Source: Streptomyces griseoluteus (GTDB taxonomy: Bacteria > Actinomycetota > Actinomycetes > Streptomycetales > Streptomycetaceae). Taken from it: 64,000 nt of DNA. The notes under the pieces are model-generated. The model searched no databases and was not told the origin of the DNA. It was given only the letters and a program-made list of their open reading frames with translations. Both the position numbers and the translations under genes were made by a program. The stretch spans positions 124,001 through 188,000 of the forward strand of contig NZ_SRRU01000009.1 in the NCBI RefSeq assembly GCF_004784465.1, in the 5' to 3' direction. Shown piece after piece: positions 50,547 to 59,549 of the stretch; position 1 is the first letter of the stretch, and the number at the start of each line of letters is the position of its first letter.

Positions 50547-51578
50547 TCAGCCGCCGATGGCCGACATGGGCCGGTCGGGACGGCGGAAGTCCTCGCTGTC
50601 GATGGCGTGACCGGGGGCCTTGACGGCGATGCAGGAGCGCCAGGCGGCCTCCAGCGCGTCGTCGTCGGCGCCCGCGCGGAGCAGCGCGCGCAGGTCGGAC
50701 TCCTTGGTGGCGAACAGGCAGTTGCGCAACTGCCCGTCGGCGGTCAGCCGTACCCGGTCGCAGCTGCCGCAGAACGGGCGGGTGACGCTGGCGATGACAC
50801 CCACCCGGGAGTCCGTGCCGTCGATCCGCCACTCCTCGGCCGGGGCGTTGTCCTCGCGAGGCACGGGGGTGAGGGTGAAGCGCTCGCCGATCCGGTCCAG
50901 GATCTCGGCGGCGGTGACCATCTTCTCCCGCTCCCAGGCACCCTGGGCGTCCAGCGGCATCGACTCGATGAACCGCATCCGGTAGCCGTTCTCCACGGCG
51001 AACGCCGTCAGGTCCGCGATCTCGTCGTCGTTCACCCCGCGCACCGGCACCGCGTTGACCTTGACCGGGTCGAGGCCGGCGGCGCGGGCCGCGCGCAGCC
51101 CCTCCAGCACGTCGGCCAGCCGGTCGCGCCGGGTGATGGCGGCGAACCGCTCCGGGCGCAGGGTGTCCAGGCTGACGTTGACCCGGCCGAGCCCGGCCTC
51201 GCGCAGCGCGACGGCGGTACGGGCGAGCCCGATGCCGTTGGTCGTGATGGACAGCTCGGGCGCCTTCGGAAGCGCGGACAGCCGGGCGATCAGACCGGGC
51301 AGGCCCCGGCGCACGAGGGGCTCCCCGCCGGTCAGCCGGACCTCGCTGATGCCCAGCCGGCCGGTGGCGATGCCGACCAGGCGGACGATCTCGTCGTCGC
51401 TCAGCAACTCGTCCTTCGGCAGCCAGGCCAGCCCCTCGGCGGGCATGCAGTAGGTGCAGCGCAGATTGCAGCGGTCGGTCAGGGACAGCCGGAGGTCGGT
51501 GTGGACGCGGCCGAACCGGTCCACCAGCGGCTTCGGGGCGGCGGTGTCACTGTGCTGGTCGGTGAGCGGTCGGGACAC
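50547..51578 (-). CDS. moaA: GTP 3',8-cyclase MoaA
   Basis: 343-residue radical-SAM enzyme that starts molybdopterin synthesis from GTP, with MoaC. The SAM-cluster Cys triad is C37-x3-C41-x2-C44 (CNLRCTYC). The second, substrate-binding cluster Cys lie in CGSCDRVRLTADGQLRNC. The C-terminal Gly-Gly (SAIGG) required for activity is present. GTG start with GAAGG upstream. It is first gene of the Mo-cofactor run; MoaC is not in the window. Confidence 0.97.
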   Translation of the reverse strand: MSRPLTDQHSDTAAPKPLVDRFGRVHTDLRLSLTDRCNLRCTYCMPAEGLAWLPKDELLSDDEIVRLVGIATGRLGISEVRLTGGEPLVRRGLPGLIARLSALPKAPELSITTNGIGLARTAVALREAGLGRVNVSLDTLRPERFAAITRRDRLADVLEGLRAARAAGLDPVKVNAVPVRGVNDDEIADLTAFAVENGYRMRFIESMPLDAQGAWEREKMVTAAEILDRIGERFTLTPVPREDNAPAEEWRIDGTDSRVGVIASVTRPFCGSCDRVRLTADGQLRNCLFATKESDLRALLRAGADDDALEAAWRSCIAVKAPGHAIDSEDFRRPDRPMSAIGG

Positions 51579-51904
51579 GGGCCTGCCTTCTTTCTGTGCT
51601 GCCGGTCGGCGGTCGTACGGTGTGCGGTCCGCCCGCACCGGGCGGCGGTGGCGTGCTCGGGGTGGACGTGCGGTGCGCACCGGCCGCCCGGCGCCGGGGA
51701 CGCCGCCCGGCTCCACCAGGCGGGTCCGCGGCGCGACGCGTCCGCGACGCCGGCGTGGCCGGGACACACTCCGATGATCATCACGGTCGGCGGCCCGGCC
51801 CCGGGACATCGCCACGCCGTCGGCCGCCGCCCCCCGGCCCGCGCGCTCGGCGCGGGTTCGGGTCAGACGGCGCAGGGCGCGGCACGTCATGGCGCGTCGG
51901 GTGT
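51579..51904. other. 326-bp leader/intergenic region between moaA and cydB
   Basis: Very GC-rich and without a supported gene. It must hold the moaA promoter and the end of the cyd transcript. GAAGG before the moaA GTG is the only signal I can assign. A Moco-type riboswitch was considered, but no convincing fold or conserved core was seen. Confidence 0.4.
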
Positions 51905-52933
51905 TCACGGCGCTACGCGGTGGACCGGTGCGTGGGCGGCGACGGGGATGTGCTGGACGCCGATCCGCTTGCGGAACACCCAGTAGGTCCAGCCCTGGTA
52001 GAGCAGCACCAGCGGGGTGGCGAAGCCGGCGACCCAGGTGATGATCCCCAGCGTGTACGAGCCGGCGGCCGCGTTGGTCGCGGTCAGGCTCCAGGCCGCG
52101 TTCAGGCTGGACGGCATCACCTGCGGGAACAGGGCGAGGAAGAGCATCGCGGTGGACGCCACCACGCTCAGCCCGGAGGCGACGAACGCCCGCCCCTCGC
52201 GGGCGCCGAAGTTGAAGCCCAGCGACACCAGCACCGCGAGCACGGCCACGGCCTCGGCGATCAGGCTGCGCACATTGCCGGTGCCGACCTGGGTCCAGGT
52301 CAGGAACGCCAGCAGCAGCAGGACGGTCAGCCCGCCGGCGGTCTGCGCCAGGTGCCGCGCCCGGTGCCGGATGCTGCCCACCGTCTTCAGCGAGGCGAAC
52401 ACCGCGCCGTGGAAGGTGAAGAGCACGGTCGTGGTCACGCCGCCCAGCAGCGCGTACGGCTGGACCAGTTCGGCGAGGCCGCCGTGGTACTCGTGGTCGG
52501 CACCGATCGGCAGGCCGTGGACCATGGCGGCGAACAGCACGCCCCACAGGAAGGCCAGCACCAGCGAGGTGACGAAGACGATCGCCTCCCAGTTGCGCTT
52601 CCACCGCTCGCCGTCGCGCTTGTGCCGGTACTCGAAGGCGACACCGCGCAGGATCAGGCAGAGCAGGATGACGAACATCGGCAGGTAGAAGCCGCTGAAC
52701 ATCGTGGCGTACCAGTCGGGGAAGGCGGCGAAGGTCGCGCCGGCCGCCGTGACCAGCCAGACCTCGTTGCCGTCCCAGACGGGGCCGATGGTGTTCAGCA
52801 GGACGCGGCGCTCGGTCTCCCCGCGGGCGAGCACCCGGGTCAGGATGCCCACGCCGAAGTCGAAGCCCTCCAGGAAGAAGTAGCCGACCCACAGCAGGGC
52901 TATGACGACGAACCAGAGGTCATGGAGATGCAC
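51905..52933 (-). CDS. cydB: Cytochrome bd oxidase subunit II
   Basis: 342-residue membrane subunit of the high-affinity quinol oxidase. The N-terminal signature LWFVVIALLWVGYFFLEGFDFG and the GNEVWLV region are diagnostic, and eight hydrophobic helices are visible. It pairs with CydA, encoded 23 bp upstream on the same strand, to reduce O2 to water from menaquinol under low oxygen. The cydCD transporter genes often found next to cydAB in Streptomyces are not adjacent here. Confidence 0.96.
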   Translation of the reverse strand: MHLHDLWFVVIALLWVGYFFLEGFDFGVGILTRVLARGETERRVLLNTIGPVWDGNEVWLVTAAGATFAAFPDWYATMFSGFYLPMFVILLCLILRGVAFEYRHKRDGERWKRNWEAIVFVTSLVLAFLWGVLFAAMVHGLPIGADHEYHGGLAELVQPYALLGGVTTTVLFTFHGAVFASLKTVGSIRHRARHLAQTAGGLTVLLLLAFLTWTQVGTGNVRSLIAEAVAVLAVLVSLGFNFGAREGRAFVASGLSVVASTAMLFLALFPQVMPSSLNAAWSLTATNAAAGSYTLGIITWVAGFATPLVLLYQGWTYWVFRKRIGVQHIPVAAHAPVHRVAP

Positions 52934-52956
52934 GGTTCCGGACTCTCTCTAACGGA

Positions 52957-54522
52957 TCAGTAGGCGAAGGCGAGCGGCTTGTCGGCGTCCCTCGGGGAGC
53001 CTTCGAGCGTGGACTCTCCGCCGAGCTTGATGTCCCTGAGCGGTGGCCGCTCGGAGGTGACCGGTCCGCCGCCCGCGTACTTCACCAGCAGCTTGAGTTC
53101 GACCACGGCGAGCGCGATGTACAGCAGGCTGAAGCCGATGAGCGTGACGAGCTGTTCGGTGAGCGAGACGTTCGGGGAGACCGCGTCCACGGTGCGCAGC
53201 AGGCCGGTGACGGCCCAGGGCTGACGGCCCATCGCGGTGAAGATCCAGCCGAAGGAGTTGGCGATCACCGGGAAGGCCAGGGTGAGGATGCCGGCCCGCC
53301 AGGCCAGCCCGCTCGCCATGGCGCCCAGCTCGCGGTTCTTGGTGAGCATCAGCCGGGGGACGTCGAACGAGCCGGTGCGGTGCTCGGGGGCGAGCCAGAA
53401 CTTCCGCCGCGTCAGCCAGAGTCCGGCCGCGCCGAGGCTGAAGGAGGTCATGCCGAACAGGATCATCGCCCGGAAACCCCAGTACGTCATGGGGACGTTC
53501 GGGATGTACTCGGATGGTGAACCGCCGTACGCGGCCGCCTCGGCCCTGGCCGTGTCGTCGATGCCGGGTACCGCCGAGTGGAAGTCCTTGTGCGCCAGGA
53601 AGGAGAGCAGGCCGGGGACTTGGATGTCGACGCTGTTGCGCCGCTGGGCGGTGTCCGGCACGGAGAAGGCGGAGAAGGGGGCCGGTGCCTCCTTGTCCCA
53701 CAGCGCCTCGGCGGCGGCCATCTTCATCGGCTGCTGCTCGAACATCACCTCGCCGAGCTTGTCACCGCTGATCGCGGTGCCCAGACCGAAGATCACGGCC
53801 AGCACCAGGCCGAGCCGCAGCGAGGTCCGCATGGCCGCGACCTGCTTGAGGTCGGTGGGCCGGCCCCGGCGCTGCAGCCGGGCCGCGCGCCACAGGTGGA
53901 TGGCGGAGATGCCCATCACGAAGGCGGCTCCGGTGAGGAACGCGGCCGTCAGGGTGTGGGCGACCACCACCAGGTTGAGCTTCTGGAACAGCACCGCGCC
54001 GATGTCCGTCAGATGCGCCTTGCCGGCCGTCTTGTCGAGGCTGAAGCCGACCGGGTTCTGCATGAAGGAGTTGGCGGCGAGGATGAAGTACGTCGACAGG
54101 ATGGTGCCGATGGACACCATCCAGATGCACGCGCAGTGGACCTTCTTGGGCAGCTTGTCCCAGCCGAAGATCCACAGTCCGATGAAGGTGGACTCGAAGA
54201 AGAAGGCCAGGAGGGCCTCCAGGGCGAGCGGTGCGCCGAAGACGTCGCCCACGAAGCGGGAGTAGGCGGACCAGTTCATCCCGAACTGGAACTCCTGCAC
54301 CAGCCCGGTGACGACACCCATGGCGATGTTGATCAGGAAGAGCTTGCCCCAGAACTTGGTGGCGTGGAAGTACTTCGTCCTGCCCGTGCGGACGTACGCC
54401 GTCTCCAGGCCCGCCGTGATCGCCACCAGGCTGATGGTGAGGGGCACGAACAGGTAGTGGTAGACGGTGGTCATCCCGAACTGCCATCGCGCGATGGTGT
54501 CCGGGGCCAATGCCAGGTACAC
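52957..54522 (-). CDS. cydA: Cytochrome bd oxidase subunit I
   Basis: 521-residue haem-bearing subunit. Recognisable are RWQFGMTTVYHYLFVPLTI (with the axial His near the N-terminus), the FGMNWSAYSRFVGDVFG helix, and GRQPW (GRQPWAVTGLLRT) near residue 435. The quinol-binding Q-loop is of the short type. The GTG at 54522 (MYLALAPDTIARWQFG) has GGAGAG seven bases upstream and matches family N-termini; the open extension to 54669 does not. It is the first gene of cydAB and divergent from the fdhF-like gene. Confidence 0.96.
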   Translation of the reverse strand: MYLALAPDTIARWQFGMTTVYHYLFVPLTISLVAITAGLETAYVRTGRTKYFHATKFWGKLFLINIAMGVVTGLVQEFQFGMNWSAYSRFVGDVFGAPLALEALLAFFFESTFIGLWIFGWDKLPKKVHCACIWMVSIGTILSTYFILAANSFMQNPVGFSLDKTAGKAHLTDIGAVLFQKLNLVVVAHTLTAAFLTGAAFVMGISAIHLWRAARLQRRGRPTDLKQVAAMRTSLRLGLVLAVIFGLGTAISGDKLGEVMFEQQPMKMAAAEALWDKEAPAPFSAFSVPDTAQRRNSVDIQVPGLLSFLAHKDFHSAVPGIDDTARAEAAAYGGSPSEYIPNVPMTYWGFRAMILFGMTSFSLGAAGLWLTRRKFWLAPEHRTGSFDVPRLMLTKNRELGAMASGLAWRAGILTLAFPVIANSFGWIFTAMGRQPWAVTGLLRTVDAVSPNVSLTEQLVTLIGFSLLYIALAVVELKLLVKYAGGGPVTSERPPLRDIKLGGESTLEGSPRDADKPLAFAY

Positions 54523-54838
54523 GGCAGCTCTCTCCCGAATTTGGATTCTTGCGTGCTGTTCGTCGGCCAGCGTCGGGCAATTTGCCGCCCGAGTCAAAGA
54601 GGGGCGGTCGATCGGGTAATAGGCCGTAGTTATCCTGGCCTCGACGGGTGCCTGCCTCGTCGGCGTCACGCCTGGTCAGAGCCGTGCTGGGAAATATGTA
54701 ATGCTGCGAAAGGTGAGCGGAACCCGAAGATAAGCGGTGCCTATCGCGCGATCGATACGGCCTCTTTGACTTTCCTTCCGGCAGCCAAAGAAAATGCCGT
54801 TCGGCGGGATTCGTATTCACGAAAGAGGCAGACACACC
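54523..54838. promoter_or_regulatory. Divergent control region between cydAB and FdhF/YdeP gene
   Basis: 316 bp, clearly less GC-rich than the surroundings (AT-rich patches at about 54535-54600 and 54690-54830), with no supported gene. It should hold promoters for both directions. I searched by eye for the Rex redox operator (TTGTGAA-N4-TTCACAA type) that controls cyd genes in S. coelicolor and did not find a convincing copy. AGAGG precedes the rightward start. Confidence 0.55.
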
Positions 54839-57139
54839 ATGAGCAGCAGCATCGAGGACCCGATCGACGAACTGACGGTCACGCCTCCCAAGACGTGGGC
54901 GACGGGTGTCCCGGCCGTCACGCACGCGCTGGAGTACTCGCTCAGTCAGACTTCCCCGCGGCGCACCATGCTCACGCTGCTGAACATCAACCAGGTCGAC
55001 GGCATCGACTGCCCCGGCTGCGCCTGGCCCGAGGACAAGAAGCGCCACTTCAACGAGTACTGCGAGAACGGCGCCAAGCACATCAACGACGAGGCCACCT
55101 CGCGCCGCGTCACCCGGGAGTTCTTCCAGCAGTACTCGATCGCCGAGCTCGACTCGAAGTCCGACTACTGGCTCAACCAGCAGGGCCGGCTCACCGAGCC
55201 CATGGCGAAGTGGCCCGGCGCCACCCACTACGAGCCCATCACCTGGGAGAAGGCGTTCGAGGTGCTGGCGAAGGAGCTGAAGCAGCTCACCTCGCCCGAC
55301 GAGGCGATGTTCTACGTCTCGGGCCGCCTGAACAACGAGGCCGCCTTCCTCCTCCAGCTGTTCTCCCGCGCGTTCGGCACCAACAACCTGCCGGACTGCT
55401 CCAACATGTGCCACGAGTCCACCGGCTGGGGTCTGGGCGCCGCGCTCGGCATCGGCAAGGGCAGCGTCTCGCTGGACGACATCCACCACTCCGACCTGAT
55501 CTTCCTGGTCGGCCAGAACCCCGGCACCAACCACCCGCGCATGCTCGCCGCGCTGGAGGAGACCAAGCGCAACGGCGGCGAGGTCGTGGCGGTCAACACC
55601 CTCCCCGAGGCCGGCCTGATGCGGTTCAAGCACCCGCAGAAGGCGCGCGGTGTGATCGGCAACGGCACCCAGATCGCCGACCAGTTCGTGCACATCCGCG
55701 CCGGCGGCGACATGGCCCTCTTCCAGGGCCTCAACAAGCTGCTGCTGGACGCCGAGGACGCCGCGCCGGGCACCGTGCTCGACCACGCGTGGATCAACAA
55801 GAACTCCCGCGGTTTCCGGGAGTTCGCCGAGAGCGTCCGCAAGATCTCCTGGGACGACATACTCCTCGCCACGGGCCTGACGCTGGACGAGATCAAGGAG
55901 GTCCACGAGCGGGTCATGAGGAGCCGGAGCGCCATCGTCTGCTGGGCGATGGGCGTGACCCAGCAGAAGCACGGTGTCGCCACCATCCGCGAGATCGTCA
56001 ACTTCCTGATGCTGCGCGGAAACATCGGCAAGCCCGGCGCCGGTGTCTGCCCCGTCCGCGGCCACTCCAACGTGCAGGGCGACCGCACCATGGGCGTCTG
56101 GGAGCAGATGTCCGACGCCTTCCTGGACGCGCTCGGCCGCGAGTTCGGCTTCGAGCCGCCCCGCCACCACGGCTACGACGCCGTGCAGGGCATCCGCGCG
56201 ATGCACGAGGGCAAGGCCAAGTTCTTCCTCGGCGTGGCCGGCAACTTCGTCCGCGCCACCCCGGACAGCGAGTACACCGAGCAGGCCATGCGCAACTGCT
56301 CGCTGACCGCGCACATCTCGACCAAGCTCAACCGCTCCCACACCGTCTGCGGCGACACCGCGCTGCTCCTGCCCACCCTGGGCCGCAGCGACCGGGACAT
56401 GCAGAACGGTGTCGAGCAGTGGATCACCGTCGAGGACTCGATGAGCGACGTCCACCGCTCGCACGGCAAGCTGCCCCCGGCCTCCAAGCACCTGCTCAGC
56501 GAGGTCGCCATCATCAGCCGCCTGGCGATCGCCACCCTCGGCGACAAGTACGGCATCCCGTGGAAGAGCTTCGAGGCCGACAACGACCGGATCCGTGACC
56601 GGATCTCGCGCGTCGTCCCCGGCTTCGAGAACTTCAACGAGCGCGTCCGGCAGCCCGGAGGCTTCAACCTGCCGAGCCCGGTCAACAGCGACACGTTCCC
56701 GACGCCGAGCGGCAAGGCCGAGTTCTGGGCCAGCCGGTTCGAGATGCCGCACGTGCCCGCCGGCCACCTGCTGCTCCAGACGCTGCGCTCGCACGACCAG
56801 TGGAACACCATCTGGTACGCGCCCAACGACCGCTACCGGGGCATCCACAACGCCCGCCGTGTCGTCATGGTCAACCCGGCCGACCTGGAGCAGTTCGGCT
56901 TCCGCGACGGCGACATGGTCGACCTGGTGAGCGTGTGGACCGACAAGGAGCGCCGCGCCGAGTCCTTCAAGGTCGTCGCCTACCCGACGAGCCCCGGCTC
57001 CGCCGCCGCGTACTACCCGGAGACCAACGTGCTCGTGCCGCTGGACAGCGTCGCCGACATCAGCAACTGCCCCACCTCCAAGGGCGTGCTGATCCGGCTG
57101 GAGCCGTCCCGTATCCCGGCCCCCGGCCTCGCCGGCTGA
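54839..57139 (+). CDS. FdhF/YdeP-family molybdopterin oxidoreductase
   Basis: 766-residue cytoplasmic molybdoenzyme of the FdhF/YdeP branch, carrying bis-MGD. The N-terminus has a CPGCAWPE pair near residue 60 instead of a full ferredoxin-type four-Cys cluster motif. Later come the SNMCHESTGWG cofactor-pocket loop, LVGQNPGTNHPRML, GKPGAGVCPVRGHSNVQGDRT-type stretch and a C-terminal MGD-binding domain. E. coli YdeP is linked to acid resistance, but the reaction is unknown. It is followed by fdhD, the sulfurtransferase that activates this class, and preceded by the Mo-cofactor genes, so cofactor supply is nearby. Confidence 0.9.
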   Translation: MSSSIEDPIDELTVTPPKTWATGVPAVTHALEYSLSQTSPRRTMLTLLNINQVDGIDCPGCAWPEDKKRHFNEYCENGAKHINDEATSRRVTREFFQQYSIAELDSKSDYWLNQQGRLTEPMAKWPGATHYEPITWEKAFEVLAKELKQLTSPDEAMFYVSGRLNNEAAFLLQLFSRAFGTNNLPDCSNMCHESTGWGLGAALGIGKGSVSLDDIHHSDLIFLVGQNPGTNHPRMLAALEETKRNGGEVVAVNTLPEAGLMRFKHPQKARGVIGNGTQIADQFVHIRAGGDMALFQGLNKLLLDAEDAAPGTVLDHAWINKNSRGFREFAESVRKISWDDILLATGLTLDEIKEVHERVMRSRSAIVCWAMGVTQQKHGVATIREIVNFLMLRGNIGKPGAGVCPVRGHSNVQGDRTMGVWEQMSDAFLDALGREFGFEPPRHHGYDAVQGIRAMHEGKAKFFLGVAGNFVRATPDSEYTEQAMRNCSLTAHISTKLNRSHTVCGDTALLLPTLGRSDRDMQNGVEQWITVEDSMSDVHRSHGKLPPASKHLLSEVAIISRLAIATLGDKYGIPWKSFEADNDRIRDRISRVVPGFENFNERVRQPGGFNLPSPVNSDTFPTPSGKAEFWASRFEMPHVPAGHLLLQTLRSHDQWNTIWYAPNDRYRGIHNARRVVMVNPADLEQFGFRDGDMVDLVSVWTDKERRAESFKVVAYPTSPGSAAAYYPETNVLVPLDSVADISNCPTSKGVLIRLEPSRIPAPGLAG

Positions 57140-57152
57140 TCCGCCCTCCGAC

Positions 57153-57178
57153 TCCCCTCCCGACGGTCCGGGAGGGGA
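57153..57178 (+). terminator. Hairpin terminator after the molybdoenzyme gene
   Basis: Perfect 10-bp stem (TCCCCTCCCG at 57153-57162 with 57169-57178) around a 6-base loop, 13 bases past the stop codon. It suggests fdhD has its own promoter in the 313 bp that follow (57179-57491), where no gene is seen. Confidence 0.78.
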
Positions 57179-57491
57179 TGCGTACCGCGGACGGCCCGGT
57201 ACCCGCTTCCCCGGCGGGACCGGGTCATCCGCGGATGCCACCCGCACCCCGCGCCCGCCCCTCCGGCCGGGCCGCCACGTCAGTACTTCCGCCCTCTCCT
57301 CGTGCCACGGCGTCACCTAGAGTGGATTTCCCACGCCACCGCTGCATGCCGTCACCACAGGAGCCGACCCCGGCGGGCCCGGGCCCTGGCCCGGCCGCCG
57401 CCCCCGACAAGCCGAACCCACCCACCGGCACACACCGGCTCCAGCGGCGACCACAACCCCCGGCCCGGAGCCCGAGGAGAGGAAGAAGACC

Positions 57492-58328
57492 ATGGGACGA
57501 GTGACCGTGCGGCGTCGAGTGCTCCGCATCCGCGACGGCGCGTCCTCGCACCGCCCGGACACCCTGGCGGCCGAGGAGCCGATGGAGATCCGCGTCGGCG
57601 GCCGCCCGCTCACGGTGACCATGCGCACCCCCGGCGACGACTTCGACCTCGCCGCCGGCTTCCTGGTCAGCGAGGGCGTCGCGCACGCCGAGACCGATGT
57701 GGCCGGCATCCGCTACTGCCTGGGCGCCACCGACGACGGCAGCAACACCTACAACGTCGTCGACGTCGTCCTCGGCCCCGGCGTCGATGCCCCCGACGCC
57801 TCCCTGGAGCGCAATTTCTACACCACGTCCTCCTGCGGCCTGTGCGGCAAGGCCAGCCTGGACGCGGTACGCACCGTCGCCGCCTGGTCCGTCGCCGACG
57901 ACGAGCTGCGCATGAGCCCGGAGATGCTGGCCACCCTGCCCGAGAAGCTGCGCGCCGCGCAGAAGGTGTTCGACAGCACCGGCGGCCTGCACGCGGCCGG
58001 GCTCTTCTCCGCCGACGGCGAACTGCTCTGCCTGCGCGAGGACGTGGGCCGCCACAACGCCGTCGACAAGGTCGTCGGACACGCCCTGCGCTCCGGGATG
58101 CTCCCGCTGCGCGGCTGCGTGCTGATGGTCAGCGGCCGGGCCTCGTTCGAGCTGGTGCAGAAGGCGGTCATGGCCGGCATCCCGATGCTGGCCGCCGTCT
58201 CCGCGCCGTCCTCGCTCGCCGCCGACCTCGCCGCCGAGAGCGGTCTGACCCTGGTCGGCTTCCTGCGCGGCGACTCGATGAACGTCTACACCGGCGCCGA
58301 ACGCCTCGAACCGCAGCCCGTCGCCTGA
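57492..58328 (+). CDS. fdhD: Formate dehydrogenase accessory sulfurtransferase FdhD
   Basis: 278-residue protein that moves sulphur from a cysteine desulphurase to the Mo-bis-MGD cofactor of FdhF-type enzymes. The essential Cys pair is C115-G-L-C118 (TSSCGLCGK). ReDVGRHNAVDK-type (REDVGRHNAVDKVVG) and VSGRASFELVQKA motifs are intact. GGAAG precedes the ATG. It lies downstream of the molybdoenzyme it presumably serves, separated by a terminator, and converges on a LysR gene. Confidence 0.95.
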   Translation: MGRVTVRRRVLRIRDGASSHRPDTLAAEEPMEIRVGGRPLTVTMRTPGDDFDLAAGFLVSEGVAHAETDVAGIRYCLGATDDGSNTYNVVDVVLGPGVDAPDASLERNFYTTSSCGLCGKASLDAVRTVAAWSVADDELRMSPEMLATLPEKLRAAQKVFDSTGGLHAAGLFSADGELLCLREDVGRHNAVDKVVGHALRSGMLPLRGCVLMVSGRASFELVQKAVMAGIPMLAAVSAPSSLAADLAAESGLTLVGFLRGDSMNVYTGAERLEPQPVA

Positions 58329-58370
58329 CCGGCCCCGGTGGCCGCGCCTGAACGGACGCGGCCACGGACG

Positions 58371-59306
58371 CTACGCCGGCGGCAGCGCGGGACCACCGGG
58401 CAGCCGCTCCAGGGCGCCGGCCACGTCCGTCTCCGTGGCGACCTCGGTCAGCGCGCGGGCCATCACCGACCCCGGCTGCTGGGACGTCGTCACCAGGCCC
58501 ACCGGCACCGTCCAGTCCGGCTCCACGAGCGGCACCGCCCGCATGCCGTGCGGCACACCGAACACGTGCAGCCAGGCGTGCGGGACGACGCTCGCCCACC
58601 GGCCGGTCCTGACGTGCGCGAACAGCGCCGCGACGGAGTCGGTCTCCACCCGGGGCGTCGGCTTCGCCCCGGCCTTGGCGAACACGTCGTCCAGCACCCG
58701 CCGGCCCTGCATCGACTCGTTCAGCAGGCACAGCGGGAGCCGGGCGGCCTCCGCCCAGGTGGCCGTCGACCGGTGCGCCAGACCGTCGGCCGCGGTGATC
58801 AGCAGCACATAACGTTCCTCATAGAGCGGAATGGCGTGAAAAGTCCCCGAGAGTTCTTCCGGCAGATACGTGATTCCGGCGTCGATCTCGAAATTCTGCA
58901 GCTGGCGGAGAATGTCCTGGGACTGGAGGTCCGCTATCACTTCCACGGTGACCAGCGGATGCTCCGTGCAGAACGGACCGGTCAGCAGCGAGACGGCCGC
59001 GGACGCGGTCGGCACCGAGCCGATCCGCATCCGGCCGCTGAGCCCGCGGCGCAGGGCACCGACCTCGTCCCGCAGCGCGTCGCGGTCCGCGAGAATCCGC
59101 TGCGCCCACACGACGATGCGCTCGCCCTCGGGAGTGAGCCCCTCGTACTTGCGGCCGCGTCGGACCAACGGCACGTCAAGCTCGTCCTCCAGCTTCCGGA
59201 TCGCCTCGGAGAGCGCGGGCTGGGAGACGGAGCACGCCTGGGCGGCGCGGGCGAAATGGTGCTCCCTCGAGAGAGCGACGAGGTATTCGAGTTGGCGAAA
59301 CAGCAC
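58371..59306 (-). CDS. LysR-family regulator next to fdhD
   Basis: 311-residue LysR protein. The winged helix-turn-helix covers residues 1-60 (LFRQLEYLVALSREHHFARAAQ, CSVSQPALSEAIRKLEDEL), with an effector domain after residue 90. GTG at 59306 matches the usual LysR start; upstream codons to 59420 look non-coding. Its stop lies 42 bp from the fdhD stop, and it reads away from the FUSC gene at 59550, so its targets could be the Mo-enzyme genes or the FUSC exporter. LysR proteins often control FUSC/AaeAB-type exporters. Confidence 0.88.
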   Translation of the reverse strand: MLFRQLEYLVALSREHHFARAAQACSVSQPALSEAIRKLEDELDVPLVRRGRKYEGLTPEGERIVVWAQRILADRDALRDEVGALRRGLSGRMRIGSVPTASAAVSLLTGPFCTEHPLVTVEVIADLQSQDILRQLQNFEIDAGITYLPEELSGTFHAIPLYEERYVLLITAADGLAHRSTATWAEAARLPLCLLNESMQGRRVLDDVFAKAGAKPTPRVETDSVAALFAHVRTGRWASVVPHAWLHVFGVPHGMRAVPLVEPDWTVPVGLVTTSQQPGSVMARALTEVATETDVAGALERLPGGPALPPA

Positions 59307-59549
59307 GTCATGGGTGTACCCGACCGCTGACCGAAATGCCAATCGGCTCAGCGGCCCGCCCGGCCGGGGCCCCTGCCCGCCGACGGCCTCCGGGTCGGAC
59401 CCGGAGGGCCTGAGGGCCACTTCCGCCGGGTGAAGACCGTATGCGAATTCACACCGTGCCGGACTTCCCTTCGGAATTGTCCGTGCAATTCACCGAGTGA
59501 AATGTGTGAAGGCGCTTGACCCTCCCCGATTTGCTAGAGTTAGTGATCT

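Noticed and set aside
51579..51904. Possible molybdenum-cofactor riboswitch before moaA.
   Set aside because: No conserved core or consistent fold could be recognised by eye; a covariance-model search would be decisive.
53762..57316. 1184-codon minus-strand open frame across the molybdoenzyme and cydA.
   Set aside because: Antisense to the clearly coding FdhF/YdeP gene and out of frame with cydA; a by-product of GC-rich codon bias.
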